Shown piece after piece: positions 41,690-50,940 of a stretch of 64,000 nucleotides of DNA (its first letter is position 1; the number at the start of each line of letters is the position of its first letter). The DNA is from UBA4781 sp963674975 (GTDB lineage Bacteria > Chloroflexota > Anaerolineae > Anaerolineales > Anaerolineaceae). A program made the position numbers and the translations under genes. A model generated the notes under the pieces. The model was not told where the DNA came from. It made no database searches and was given only the letters and a program-made list of their open reading frames with translations. The stretch covers positions 620,001 to 684,000 of the forward strand of contig OY771913.1 in the NCBI GenBank assembly GCA_963674975.1, written 5' to 3'.

Positions 41690-42533
41690 CATCTTGCTGG
41701 CTGATTGGTTTTCACAGGCACGATCTGACCTTAATCACTTCCTTCCAGAAGAACCGCTTTCTTCCTTATATGCGATCCTTGAGAAAAATACAGGGTTATC
41801 CCGCGGGCAGCTGATGGCTGATCCGCAATTCACGCTAGATGCATCTATACTTTCTCAGCTTGAAGATGATTTCCTTGATCTGAAAAAGGGCAAACCATTA
41901 GCTTATATCCTGGGAAGCTGGGATTTCTATGGGCTTTCTTTTACAGTAAATCCCGCTGTCCTGATCCCCCGCCCTGAAACAGAACTGCTGGTGGAAACTG
42001 CGCTTGAAATTCTCGACCAAAAAGCAGACCCCGCTTCTCTGGCTGATATCGGGACCGGAAGCGGCTGTATCGCTTCAGCCATCGCGAAAAACCAGACAAA
42101 TGTTAAGATCATCGCCACAGATAAATCAAGAGATGCTTTGAATACTGCTCAACGTAATATTAAAAGGCACGCTCTGACAGAGCAGATCTCTTTGCTGCAA
42201 AGCGACCTTCTGGAAGGCATACAGGCTCGTTTTAACCTGATCTGTGCCAATCTGCCTTACATCCCCCGGAAAACACTTCAGTGGCTGGAAGTATCCCGCT
42301 TTGAACCGTACCTGGCGCTGGATGGCGGAAGTGACGGGTTATCCCTGTTCCGCAGGTTGTTCGATCAGCTTCCCAAGCATACAGCCGAAGGCGGCAGCAT
42401 TCTGCTTGAAATGCAGTTCGATCAGGCAGAAGCGCTGCAGGAATTGGCACATTTGCATTTTCCGCAAGCAAAGATGATAATTAAACGCGATCTGGCTGGC
42501 TGCGACCGGCTGTTGATCATTCATACTGGTTGA
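41679..42533 (+). CDS. prmC: Release factor glutamine methyltransferase
   Basis: 284 residues from GTG 41679, which has GGAAG at the right distance; an ATG at 41643 has no ribosome site and would overlap prfA by 47 bases. The helical N-terminal domain is followed by the SAM-binding Rossmann fold with IGTGSGCIASAIA. The active-site motif is NLPYIPRK, where Leu replaces the first Pro of the usual NPPY. It methylates the Gln of the GGQ motif in release factors. Confidence 0.9.
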   Translation: MKNSILLADWFSQARSDLNHFLPEEPLSSLYAILEKNTGLSRGQLMADPQFTLDASILSQLEDDFLDLKKGKPLAYILGSWDFYGLSFTVNPAVLIPRPETELLVETALEILDQKADPASLADIGTGSGCIASAIAKNQTNVKIIATDKSRDALNTAQRNIKRHALTEQISLLQSDLLEGIQARFNLICANLPYIPRKTLQWLEVSRFEPYLALDGGSDGLSLFRRLFDQLPKHTAEGGSILLEMQFDQAEALQELAHLHFPQAKMIIKRDLAGCDRLLIIHTG

Positions 42534-42544
42534 GGAGTTATCGT

Positions 42545-43168
42545 ATGTTCACAGAAGTACTCCCCATGACTCATCCTGAGACCATGGGAATAGCCGCGGA
42601 AGAATTGAAAAAGGGAAATGTTATTGCCATCCCAACCGACACCGTGTACGGCATCGCCTGCCTGCTCGATAAAGAAACAGCCATTCAAGAGATCTACAAG
42701 ATCAAAGAACGGGATTCTTCGAAAGCGATTCCCCTGCTGATCGGTGAGTATGAACAGATCATCTGTGCCACAGACGGCATCTCGGAACAGGCGCAGAGCC
42801 TTGCCAAACGCTTCTGGCCTGGTCCGCTTACACTGGTCATCCCCAAACGGGTGGAGCTTCCCGAAGCCCTCACCCCATACGCCACGGTAGGAATTCGCAT
42901 GCCCGACCATACCTGGTTAAGGAATCTGATCAAAAAGGTGGGTGTGCTGGCAGCTACATCTGCCAATATTTCAGGCGGTGAGAATCCGCGCACTGCAAAA
43001 GATGTGCTGAAACAATTGGATGGGCGCATTCCGCTGATCATTGATGGCGGCGCCTGTGAAGGGGGTATTCCCTCGACGGTTGTGGATTGCTCTAAAGGAG
43101 CGATCAAGATACTGAGAATAGGCGGAATAAGTGAAGAAGATATCTGGCATTCGTTATTTAAAAAATAA
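42545..43168 (+). CDS. Threonylcarbamoyl-AMP synthase (TsaC/Sua5/YrdC family)
   Basis: 207 residues from the ATG at 42545, with GAGGAG eight bases upstream. The YrdC domain shows VIAIPTDTVYGIACLL near the start, KERDSSKAIPLLIG (KR-x(n)-K-type threonine and ATP site), FWPGPLTLVI and the closing SANISGGENPRT and GGIPSTVVD. It makes threonylcarbamoyl-AMP for t6A in tRNAs decoding ANN codons. The length fits TsaC with no Sua5 extension. It is the third gene of the prfA-prmC-tsaC operon. Confidence 0.92.
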   Translation: MFTEVLPMTHPETMGIAAEELKKGNVIAIPTDTVYGIACLLDKETAIQEIYKIKERDSSKAIPLLIGEYEQIICATDGISEQAQSLAKRFWPGPLTLVIPKRVELPEALTPYATVGIRMPDHTWLRNLIKKVGVLAATSANISGGENPRTAKDVLKQLDGRIPLIIDGGACEGGIPSTVVDCSKGAIKILRIGGISEEDIWHSLFKK

Positions 43169-43208
43169 TCTAACTTCACATAAACAATAAAGTTTCGGGG
43201 AAACTATA

Positions 43209-44405
43209 ATGGAATCATCGATCAAAAAATTCTACCTCGCCAGTTTTTTAGGTGGGCTTTCATTTACAAATGGAATTTTGATCCTTTATTATAGAAATAT
43301 CGGCTTTAGTTATACACAAATATTTACATTAAGTATTATTTATGAAATCCTGACATTCTTGCTGGAAATTCCAACAGGAATTCTTGCAGATCTTTGGTCA
43401 AGGAAATGGGTAATAACTATTGGACATGCAATATCAGGGTTCAGTTTTCTTGTTGTTCTTACAGCACCCACTTCATTTATTACTTTTGTGATATGGGCAA
43501 TCTTATCTGCCATTTGTACTGCTTTGAATTCAGGAACCATGACCGCTATTATTTTTGATACATTGAAAAATGAAAATAGAGAAGCAGAGTATCTGAGAGT
43601 ACAGAGTAATATCACCATCCTCATCCTTTTCTCTCAAACCATATCAATTATTTGTGGTGGATGGATTGCCAATTCACTCGGTTTTCAATATACTTTAATT
43701 CTTTCTGCGCTTTCAGGAATCTCACAAGCTTGTATACTCGCCGGAGTAAAAGAACCGGATTCTTTCAAAGATAGGGTAATCCATAAACAGAAAAATGCAT
43801 TCTGTAATATATTTGGAAATTCTTTTCAGCATTTTAAAATATCTTTGTATCATCTTTACAAAAATAAATATGTACGTTTGATATCGATCTTTTGTATTCT
43901 TGGATTTGTTACCTGCTCTATTTTCAATAATATTCTTCAGCCCTTAATTGCGATTTCTGGCTTAAATTCATACATAGAGGTTTCACTGATAATTGCAGGC
44001 ATAAACTTATTAACAATGATATCCATCTATTTCGCTCAAAAAACAAAGGGAATCTTAACTAAAAGAAGCACACTCCTCATATTGTTTATATCAATTGCAT
44101 GTATGTTCTTTGCAGTTAATTCGATTCATTCATTCGGGTTGATTTTCATTCTTGCCGGATTGAATATCTTGCTTGAGATCTATCAATTAATTACAGATAA
44201 CAAAATGAATCTATTGATCCCATCAAAAAATAGAGCGACAATTCTTTCTACTCAAAATCAAATGAACAGCCTTACTTATTCTTTTTTAGCTTTGTTTATC
44301 GGCAATTCCATTGATAAAGAAGGAATGAATATTGCGACAAATATTCTGGGTTTTTGTTTCTTGATCATTGCGCTATTTTATTTAGTTCAGAAGGAAACAG
44401 AATAG
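43209..44405 (+). CDS. MFS transporter
   Basis: 398 residues with about twelve membrane segments. The loop between helices 2 and 3 reads IPTGILADLWSRKWVI, the MFS motif A pattern. No substrate clue is visible; the family includes drug and sugar exporters. Codon use is clearly richer in A and T than in prfA or prmC directly upstream. The gene follows tsaC by 40 bases but this may be a recent insertion at the end of the operon. It converges with the PNPOx-like gene, leaving three bases. Confidence 0.85.
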   Translation: MESSIKKFYLASFLGGLSFTNGILILYYRNIGFSYTQIFTLSIIYEILTFLLEIPTGILADLWSRKWVITIGHAISGFSFLVVLTAPTSFITFVIWAILSAICTALNSGTMTAIIFDTLKNENREAEYLRVQSNITILILFSQTISIICGGWIANSLGFQYTLILSALSGISQACILAGVKEPDSFKDRVIHKQKNAFCNIFGNSFQHFKISLYHLYKNKYVRLISIFCILGFVTCSIFNNILQPLIAISGLNSYIEVSLIIAGINLLTMISIYFAQKTKGILTKRSTLLILFISIACMFFAVNSIHSFGLIFILAGLNILLEIYQLITDNKMNLLIPSKNRATILSTQNQMNSLTYSFLALFIGNSIDKEGMNIATNILGFCFLIIALFYLVQKETE

Positions 44406-44408
44406 TTT

Positions 44409-44882
44409 TTATACAAAATCCTTTATATTGAATCTAAATTTTTCCTTCCCATTCCAGCCTTTTAAATATTCGGCAGTAAATTTCAAAATAGCATAATCCT
44501 CGTTTAGATACCCGCTTTCTCCCGGGTAATATCTCACCCATTCATCAAGCCAGATCGATTTTTTAATTTCCAGATCCGTCACAATTTCTATCCTACCGGT
44601 AAACATGAGCCCCAGCCATTCACTTTCCAGAACAAAATAAATGCTGCTTTTATCATTTCCCTTCACCTGCTCGATCTTTTTGGATGAGGTATTGGTGCTG
44701 AAATAGAATGCATAGGGAGGAAACACCAAAACATTTTCCAGGGATGGGAACTGCACCCGGTTATACAAATTCATCATGGCTCTGATTTCCGGCTCACCAT
44801 TTTGTTTGAGCGTTGTCAGATATATGAAATTCGATCGTTCGATCAGTTTTTTACAAAAAGATGGTAATTCCTTGCTTTCCAT
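44409..44882 (-). CDS. Pyridoxamine 5'-phosphate oxidase-like flavin/F420-binding protein
   Basis: 157 residues of the split-barrel FMN-binding fold. Typical parts are FIYLTTLKQNGEPEIRAMMN at the N-terminus, FYFSTNTSSKKIEQVKGND in the middle and the strand SSIYFVLESEWLGLMFTGRIEIV. Proteins like this usually bind FMN, F420 or haem and reduce unknown compounds (general stress protein 26 is an example). AAGGAGG precedes the start. It appears to stand alone. Confidence 0.85.
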   Translation of the reverse strand: MESKELPSFCKKLIERSNFIYLTTLKQNGEPEIRAMMNLYNRVQFPSLENVLVFPPYAFYFSTNTSSKKIEQVKGNDKSSIYFVLESEWLGLMFTGRIEIVTDLEIKKSIWLDEWVRYYPGESGYLNEDYAILKFTAEYLKGWNGKEKFRFNIKDFV

Positions 44883-44979
44883 ATTTCCTCCTTAAATCCA
44901 AGCACTGCCATCAGGTGCTGCCCGCACCCCATTCATACTTGCACCAGCAGATAGTATTCTCAAGAATTGAATTTCCATC

Positions 44980-45942
44980 CTATGGATTATTCTCCGCCAC
45001 ATCCGCAGCGCAGCGAAAGCCGACAGTGGAAAAATACCATTCGGAATTCACCTCATCGCGCAGGGTTGAGCGCACATTAGCAGCACTGTAGTCAAAACAA
45101 CCACCGCGCACCAATCGTTTGTCTGCGTATTCGGGTCCTATAGGATTCTTTAAGGGTGATTCTTGATAGTAATCATACTCAAACCAATCTGCCACCCACT
45201 CGCTTACATTACCTGCCATATCCAGCACCCCGTATGGGCTGGCACCCTGCGGATAGCTGCCCACAGGAGCTGTTTCTCGATACCCATCATCCCATTTTTC
45301 ATCGGGGATCTTGCATTCACCATTTTTATCACAGTAGTTTACACGATCGCCATAGAATGTATCTCCCCATGGATATTGGCGTCCATCACTACCTCGTGCG
45401 GCTTTTTCCCATTCCGCTTCGCTGGGAAGATGCCCGCCTACCCATTGGCAGTAACTTTGAGCTTGTTCCCACTGCACCCAAATGACTGGATGCTGGTTCA
45501 GGTCAGGATTGTTAAAATATTCATCCAATACTGATTCAGAATTATCTTTGAAGAAAATCCTGGTAAAAAAGTTATCATCATTGTATGGGAGTGTGCAAAC
45601 ACCAGCTTGCACGCATTTTCGATACTGTGCATTAGTCACTTCAGTCTGGTCGATCCAATAGGCATCCAGATAGACTGTATGCATCGGTCGCTCATCATTG
45701 TTGCCGTCATCCAGACCCATTTTGAAATCTCCGGCAGGAATGTATTGCATTTGCATACCGTCAATTTCCCGAATTGCGATGCCTGTTTTTTCAGAAGTGG
45801 AAAGAAAAACAGGGAATGTCTTATCCTCTGATTGTGTTTTTTCTCCCTCGAAAACAGGATCATCGCTTGTGCAGCAAGCTAGTAAAGTAAAAAGAAACAC
45901 CCAATATATGTTCATACGTACTTTTTTTACTTTATACTTCAT
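44980..45942 (-). CDS. Lipoprotein of the formylglycine-generating enzyme (FGE/SUMF1) family
   Basis: 320 residues. The N-terminus is a lipoprotein signal with VFLFTLLACC (Cys near 23-24), so the protein is exported and lipid-anchored. The rest is an FGE-sulfatase domain: MQYIPAGDFKMGLDDG, ERPMHTVYLDAYWIDQTEVT, GGHLPSEAEWEKAARG, YPWGD and GNVSEWVADWF, ending in RLVRGGCFDY and VGFRCA. The two copper/active-site Cys of true FGE are not both evident, so it may be a binding rather than catalytic homologue. No sulfatase gene is nearby. A strong GGAGGAGGG ribosome site precedes the ATG. Confidence 0.9.
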   Translation of the reverse strand: MKYKVKKVRMNIYWVFLFTLLACCTSDDPVFEGEKTQSEDKTFPVFLSTSEKTGIAIREIDGMQMQYIPAGDFKMGLDDGNNDERPMHTVYLDAYWIDQTEVTNAQYRKCVQAGVCTLPYNDDNFFTRIFFKDNSESVLDEYFNNPDLNQHPVIWVQWEQAQSYCQWVGGHLPSEAEWEKAARGSDGRQYPWGDTFYGDRVNYCDKNGECKIPDEKWDDGYRETAPVGSYPQGASPYGVLDMAGNVSEWVADWFEYDYYQESPLKNPIGPEYADKRLVRGGCFDYSAANVRSTLRDEVNSEWYFSTVGFRCAADVAENNP

Positions 45943-46217
45943 ACCCTCCTCCTTTTTTCAGATCGAAGGATTGACTTACTTAAATAATATCAGTAAAAAA
46001 CACCAAGGTTATCTATATCAAGTATAAATAGAAATCGATCCAGACTTACTCGTTATAATTATCTTCATCTTATTACTAAGGTTATTTTAGACAACATAAA
46101 TTACTGTTTTAAAGCGCATTTTTTGATTAATAGTCACCAAGACAATCTTATTTCCTGATTCTATTGTCACTAAAGTGAAGTGTTTCTAAAAATCATCAAA
46201 TGCTCTATCCTATACAC
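45943..46217. other. AT-rich intergenic region between the FGE-like and exchanger genes
   Basis: No supported gene. It contains an inverted repeat GACAAT...ATTGTC (about 46141-46167) and a CACT-AA-AGTG palindrome just after it. These could be regulator sites for the downstream promoter. Confidence 0.45.
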
Positions 46218-46246
46218 TTTACAATCTTCCCTTTTTTCCCTATAAT
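46218..46246 (+). promoter_or_regulatory. Promoter of the cation exchanger gene
   Basis: TTTACA (46218-46223), 17 bases, TATAAT (46241-46246). The expected start near 46253 lies about 260 bases before the ATG. Confidence 0.65.
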
Positions 46247-46252
46247 CTCATT

Positions 46253-46511
46253 TGTAGTAATTCATACAGGTTCTCCACCTGTTATTGTGTTTTTCGATTT
46301 TTATTGATTCGCTGTTAAAACTTATTTTATAGAATCCGCAGTATTTCAATCACAATTTCAGAGGAATAGAGGTTAAAGGATCGAAGAGCAGATTTCTTCT
46401 TCTAACCAGACTTCCTGACAATCTTTTGAATCAATACAGTACAAAATAGGGATTCCCTGAAGAAATTCAAGGTTCTCTGTTCATTCTTATTACAAAACGG
46501 AGGAAACAATA
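46253..46511 (+). promoter_or_regulatory. Long 5' leader of the exchanger mRNA, possible structured regulator
   Basis: About 259 bases with several small hairpins: CAGGT-TCTCC-ACCTG (46268-46282), a nested GGTTA...TAACC with GAAGA...TCTTC, and AGGG-ATT-CCCT. No known riboswitch consensus (Mn yybP-ykoY, Mg M-box, NiCo) was recognised. GGAGG precedes the ATG. Confidence 0.4.
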
Positions 46512-47474
46512 ATGGTATTCACAATCCAATCAACAGTTACAGCAATCTTATTTCTTATTATGGGATTAGCTCTTATGATCTATTCCAGTAAAAAGGCGAT
46601 CGATTATTCCATCGAACTGGCTTCTATTCTAAAAATTCCTCCCCTGATCATCGGTTTAGTGTTGGTTTCTTTTGGCACCGATCTACCTGAGATCGTGAAT
46701 TCCATCCTTTCAAATTACCTGGGGCACGCCGATATCAGCATTGGAGATTCGGTCGGTTCCATTGTGAACCAGTTAACGCTGGTCTTTGGGATTCTGCCAT
46801 TCATCGGGGGAGCGATCAAATTCAAACGGCGAGAACTGGCTGTTATCGGAAGCTGCCTGATCTTGGCTCTGATGCTTCTATTCATAATCTTTGAAAAAGG
46901 AACCTTCACAAGATTAAACGCATTTTTCCTGGTAGCCAGTCTTGGATTATTCACCTTCATTATTACCTCCAGTGTAGCCACCAATGATTTTGAAAAGGAC
47001 AGTGATCCGATCGTTCCCAAGAATGGAAAGAGAAAAGTAATTCTCAGTTTCCTGGTCATCGTTTTCTTACTGGGAGTAGCAATCGGTTCAATACTGATCA
47101 TCAATTCGGTGGTCAAGCTTGCAGAAGATATCAACCTCCCTGAATACTTGATCAGCTTTTTTATAGTAGGAATTGGGACATCCCTGCCGGAACTTTTTGT
47201 TGATATCGCCGCCATCCGGAAAAAACAATACAACATCGCAGTAGGAGATATTCTCGGAAGCTGTCTTGTTGATGCCACCCTATCTATTGGATTGGGTCAG
47301 CTCATTTTTCCGCGCACAGTATCCACCGTACTGGCAAACCGCACGATCTTATATGCGATCATAGCCGCGGCTATTGTGATCACTGTGCTTTTTATTAAGC
47401 GGAAGCTTGACAGGAAAACAGGATTTTTATTTATCCTGATCTATCTGGCTTCATACATACTTCTGATCGTATAG
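46512..47474 (+). CDS. Calcium/sodium:cation exchanger (CaCA family)
   Basis: 320 residues with about ten membrane segments and the two inverted alpha-repeats of the family: SFGTDLPEIVNS with GDSVGSIVNQL, and GIGTSLPELFVD with GDILGSCLVDATL. The acidic residues in these repeats bind the cation. It is smaller than eukaryotic NCX and matches bacterial YrbG-like exchangers. A central loop with Asp/Lys separates the halves. It is transcribed alone from the promoter at 46218 and ends at a strong terminator. Calcium is the likely but unproven substrate. Confidence 0.9.
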   Translation: MVFTIQSTVTAILFLIMGLALMIYSSKKAIDYSIELASILKIPPLIIGLVLVSFGTDLPEIVNSILSNYLGHADISIGDSVGSIVNQLTLVFGILPFIGGAIKFKRRELAVIGSCLILALMLLFIIFEKGTFTRLNAFFLVASLGLFTFIITSSVATNDFEKDSDPIVPKNGKRKVILSFLVIVFLLGVAIGSILIINSVVKLAEDINLPEYLISFFIVGIGTSLPELFVDIAAIRKKQYNIAVGDILGSCLVDATLSIGLGQLIFPRTVSTVLANRTILYAIIAAAIVITVLFIKRKLDRKTGFLFILIYLASYILLIV

Positions 47475-47484
47475 GAGCACGCAG

Positions 47485-47517
47485 AGAGAGGAGAAAATTA
47501 TCTCCTCTCTTTTTATT
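47485..47517 (+). terminator. Terminator of the exchanger gene
   Basis: A 10-bp perfect stem (47485-47494 with 47501-47510), six-base loop, then TTTTATTT. It overlaps the last codons of the convergent hydrolase gene by a few bases. Confidence 0.85.
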
Positions 47518-48331
47518 TCGAGCGCCTGGCAATGAATTCCAGAATATCTGCACCAAATTTTGACTCATTCGAGATCTCGTGCCCCTTGCCGGGATAGAGG
47601 ATCAACATCGCGTTCGGTATCATTTCAGCCATTTCCTGGGCAGAACCAGCCTGAAAATAAATATCCTTTTCACCATCCAGCAGCAGAACCGGAACTTTGA
47701 TCCGTCTCAGACTTTCCACCGTATCAGCAGTTTTTTCTGCTTTAGCTTCAACAAGAACATCCTGGCTGTAGGTACTGCTCTTTTCCCCGATGAAAGAAGG
47801 TCCCATCAGCCATAATAATGCAGACATCAAACTGCGTTCGATGCCAGGAGGATAAAGCGCCCTGGTGATGGCAACACATGCGTCGCGGTCTTTTCCCTGG
47901 CTGGCTAGGTCGGCATACTGCAGATCGATGTTCACACCCTGTTCTGTGGCTTTGTGCGTCGCCATCGCGATGACCAGATGGTCGCAAAGATTCGCGTGGT
48001 CGGCTGCAAAATGCTGCCCTACCATACCGCCATATGATATACCCACCACAAGGTCTACATGTCCGCCGAATTCCTGCTTGATCAATTCTGCATAATCATC
48101 AGACATCATGCGCGTGGTATAGCCTTCTTTCAGCCCTGATTTCCGGCTGACCGCGTACATGGTATATTCATTGAGCAGCGGTTTCAAACCGGCGACCATG
48201 ATCGAAAAGGCAAGTCCGCGGGGAATTCCGTTCCCGGGACCTCCGATGAACAACAGCAGCGTTTTCTTTCCTAATCCAACTTTGGCATAAGGGATTGAGT
48301 TCTTAAAGATTCCATAGATTGTTTTTGCCAT
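47513..48331 (-). CDS. Alpha/beta hydrolase
   Basis: 272 residues. The nucleophile elbow is GISYGGMVGQ (Ser near residue 98), preceded by a VDLVV strand. The probable acid is in VLLLDGEKDIYFQAGS and the catalytic His in LYPGKGHEISNE. The oxyanion region reads LLFIGGPGNGIPRG, where Gly-Gly-Pro-Gly replaces the more common HG. The protein is probably a cytosolic esterase or acyl hydrolase; the substrate is unknown. It stands between two terminators and is likely monocistronic. Confidence 0.85.
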   Translation of the reverse strand: MAKTIYGIFKNSIPYAKVGLGKKTLLLFIGGPGNGIPRGLAFSIMVAGLKPLLNEYTMYAVSRKSGLKEGYTTRMMSDDYAELIKQEFGGHVDLVVGISYGGMVGQHFAADHANLCDHLVIAMATHKATEQGVNIDLQYADLASQGKDRDACVAITRALYPPGIERSLMSALLWLMGPSFIGEKSSTYSQDVLVEAKAEKTADTVESLRRIKVPVLLLDGEKDIYFQAGSAQEMAEMIPNAMLILYPGKGHEISNESKFGADILEFIARRSK

Positions 48332-48416
48332 GTTTTACTACCCCATTCGTATATTGTTTAGAAAATTATATAATGCATCGCTCATTTTTAAACAAAATAC
48401 TTTTTACCCCGTTTAA

Positions 48417-48455
48417 ACTAAAAACGCATACTGCCTGTAAAAACAATATGCGTTT
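48417..48455 (-). terminator. Terminator of leuS
   Basis: AAACGCATA (48422-48430) pairs with TATGCGTTT (48447-48455). On the minus strand a T-rich tract TTTTTAGTTT follows. It lies 19 bases after the leuS stop. Confidence 0.65.
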
Positions 48456-48473
48456 ACTAAATTCGAATTCTTT

Positions 48474-50930
48474 CTACTTTACTATATTAACCAGCCTGCC
48501 CTTCACATAGATCAGCTTGCGCGGAGCAGCTCCATCCAAATATTTTTGTATTACTTCATTCGCCAGTGCCATTTCTTTTACTTTTTCTTCAGTAGTATCC
48601 ACCAGAACCACCAATTTATCGCGCAGTTTTCCATTCACCTGCAGCACAATGGTGATCTCATCTTCTTTGGTAGCCTGCTCATCCAGCTCAGGCCACGGCT
48701 GGGTATGGATCGAATAAGGTAATCCCAATTGCTTCCATAATTCTTCCGCAATATGCGGGCAGATAGGCGCCAGCATACGCAGATAAATACTGCGAACTTC
48801 CTTCCAAACAGGTGCAGCAGCTGCACCTTCAGCTTTTGCTTCCTGCATATAGTTGGCAAGCTCCATCAAACCAGACACAATGGTGTTGAATTCAAAGCGT
48901 TCATAATCATTGGTAACTGCTTTCAGGGTCTGGTGTAGTTTGCGGCGCAGCAGTTTCACCTTTTCCGCATCAAATTTACCTTGTTCGGCTTCATCAAGGA
49001 ATATATTCCAGACGCGGTTCAACCAGCGCTGAACACCGGTGATATTACCCGGTTCCCACGGTCCGCCTTCTGCCCAGCGATAACCGAACATCAGGAAAGC
49101 CCGCACGGTATCCGCGCCATATAAGCGCACCTGCTCATCCGGATCGATGACATTGCCGCGCGATTTGCTCATACGCTGCCCATCCGGTCCCAGGATCTGT
49201 CCCTGATTGCGCAGCTGCAGCATGGGTTCATTTCCTTTTACCACACCCAGGTCACGAAATGCCTTATGAAAGAAGCGGGTGTACATCAAATGCATGGTGG
49301 CATGCTCCACTCCACCGGTATAGGTATCCACCGGCATCCAGTAATCATATTCTTTCTGATCAAAGGGAGCATCCATATCATCCGGGCTTAAATAGCGCAG
49401 GTGATACCAGGAAGAACACATGAAGGTATCCATAGTATCTGTTTCGCGCTCAGCTTTTCCACCGCATTTCGGGCAGGTGGTGAAGCGCCAGGTGGGATGC
49501 AGTTTTAAGGGGCTTTCTCCGGTCGGCTTCCATTCTACATCATCCGGCAGCAGCACCGGCAGATCTTCATCGGGAACGGGCACCACACCGCATTTTTCGC
49601 AGTACAGCACCGGGATTGGGGCGCCCCAGTAGCGCTGGCGCGAGATCAACCAATCGCGCAGGCGGTAATTGACCGCACCCTTTCCCATTCCATGTTCTTC
49701 TACATATTTAACTGCCTCACCAAACGCCTGGTCCGCCGGAGTTCCATCCAAAACGCCGGAATTGACGATCTTACCGTGCGCCGGGACAGATTCCAGCATA
49801 GTGGCGCCATCCAGCTTGGGCATATCATCCGGTTGAATGACCACACGTACTTCCAGCCCGTATTTTCGAGCAAACTCGAAATCGCGCTGGTCGTGTGCCG
49901 GAACTGCCATGATGGCACCGGTACCGTAAGTCATCAAAACATAGTCTGCAACCCAGATGGGGATGCGCTCCTGATTTACAGGATTGATGGCATAGCCGCC
50001 GGTGAAAACACCTGTTTTTTCCTTATCGGTCGCCTCACGCTGGATCTCGGTCTGCCGGATCGCATCAGCTACATAAGCTTCCACTTTTTCCTTTTGTTCT
50101 GTGGTGGTGATCTTCTTCACCAGCGGATGTTCCGGTGCCAGTACCATAAAGGTAGCGCCCCATAACGTATCCGGTCGGGTAGTGAAGATCTCCATCGGAT
50201 CGCCCTGTTCGGTATGGAAAACAACCGAAGCGCCCTCCGAACGACCGATCCAGTTGGTCTGCAGTATTTTGACCGGCTCCGGCCAATCGATACCGGTAAA
50301 ATCGAGCAGCTCATCAGCATAATTAGTGATGCGGAAAAACCATTGTTTCAGTTCCTTCTTGATCACAGGGGTATGGCAGCGTTCGCAGTGGCGGTCTTCA
50401 CCAACCACCTGTTCGCGCGCCAGCGTGGTATTGCAGGTTGGGCACCAATCAACCAGTGATTTTTGCCGGTAAGCCAGCCCGTTCTTTAATAATTGGTTAA
50501 AAAACCACTGTGTCCAGCGATAATATTTCGGATCAGAAGAGATGGCTTCCCGCCGCCAATCGAACATGTTGCCCATGCTGCGCATTTGCTCGCGCATGTG
50601 ATCGATGTTTTTATAAGTCCATTCTTTGGGATGGATGTTATGCTTGATGGCAGCGTTTTCGGCGGGCAGCCCGAATGCATCAAAGCCCATGGGGAAAAGC
50701 ACATTATATCCCTTCATGCGCAAGTAGCGCGCCCGCGCATCCGAAGGCGTCATGGCATACCAGTGACCGATATGCAGATTCCCCGAAGGGTATGGGAGCA
50801 TCGTCATCGCATAGTATTTCTTCTTCTTTGGGTCGATATCAGAATGATACAATTCATCCGCTTCCCATTTCTTCTGCCATTTTGGTTCTATGGTAGATGG
50901 TATATAACGTGGTGTTTTTGAAATTGGCAT
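48474..50930 (-). CDS. leuS: Leucyl-tRNA synthetase
   Basis: 818 residues, the bacterial LeuRS form. The HIGH motif is in YPSGNLHIGHWYAM near residue 50 and KMSKS appears as GQRMSKSRGN near 580. The CP1 editing domain (about 225-410) has the TTRPDTL segment and the conserved GTGAIMAVPAHDQRD. A zinc-like CPTC...CERC pair is present near 168-186, and the C-terminal half carries the anticodon-binding helical domain. It charges tRNA-Leu in the cytosol. Expression is controlled by the leucine T-box directly upstream. Confidence 0.97.
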   Translation of the reverse strand: MPISKTPRYIPSTIEPKWQKKWEADELYHSDIDPKKKKYYAMTMLPYPSGNLHIGHWYAMTPSDARARYLRMKGYNVLFPMGFDAFGLPAENAAIKHNIHPKEWTYKNIDHMREQMRSMGNMFDWRREAISSDPKYYRWTQWFFNQLLKNGLAYRQKSLVDWCPTCNTTLAREQVVGEDRHCERCHTPVIKKELKQWFFRITNYADELLDFTGIDWPEPVKILQTNWIGRSEGASVVFHTEQGDPMEIFTTRPDTLWGATFMVLAPEHPLVKKITTTEQKEKVEAYVADAIRQTEIQREATDKEKTGVFTGGYAINPVNQERIPIWVADYVLMTYGTGAIMAVPAHDQRDFEFARKYGLEVRVVIQPDDMPKLDGATMLESVPAHGKIVNSGVLDGTPADQAFGEAVKYVEEHGMGKGAVNYRLRDWLISRQRYWGAPIPVLYCEKCGVVPVPDEDLPVLLPDDVEWKPTGESPLKLHPTWRFTTCPKCGGKAERETDTMDTFMCSSWYHLRYLSPDDMDAPFDQKEYDYWMPVDTYTGGVEHATMHLMYTRFFHKAFRDLGVVKGNEPMLQLRNQGQILGPDGQRMSKSRGNVIDPDEQVRLYGADTVRAFLMFGYRWAEGGPWEPGNITGVQRWLNRVWNIFLDEAEQGKFDAEKVKLLRRKLHQTLKAVTNDYERFEFNTIVSGLMELANYMQEAKAEGAAAAPVWKEVRSIYLRMLAPICPHIAEELWKQLGLPYSIHTQPWPELDEQATKEDEITIVLQVNGKLRDKLVVLVDTTEEKVKEMALANEVIQKYLDGAAPRKLIYVKGRLVNIVK

Positions 50931-50940
50931 TCTCTTCCCT

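Noticed and set aside
46253..46511. Mn riboswitch (yybP-ykoY) or Mg M-box ahead of the exchanger
   Set aside because: The conserved core sequences of these riboswitches are not present; kept only as an unassigned leader.
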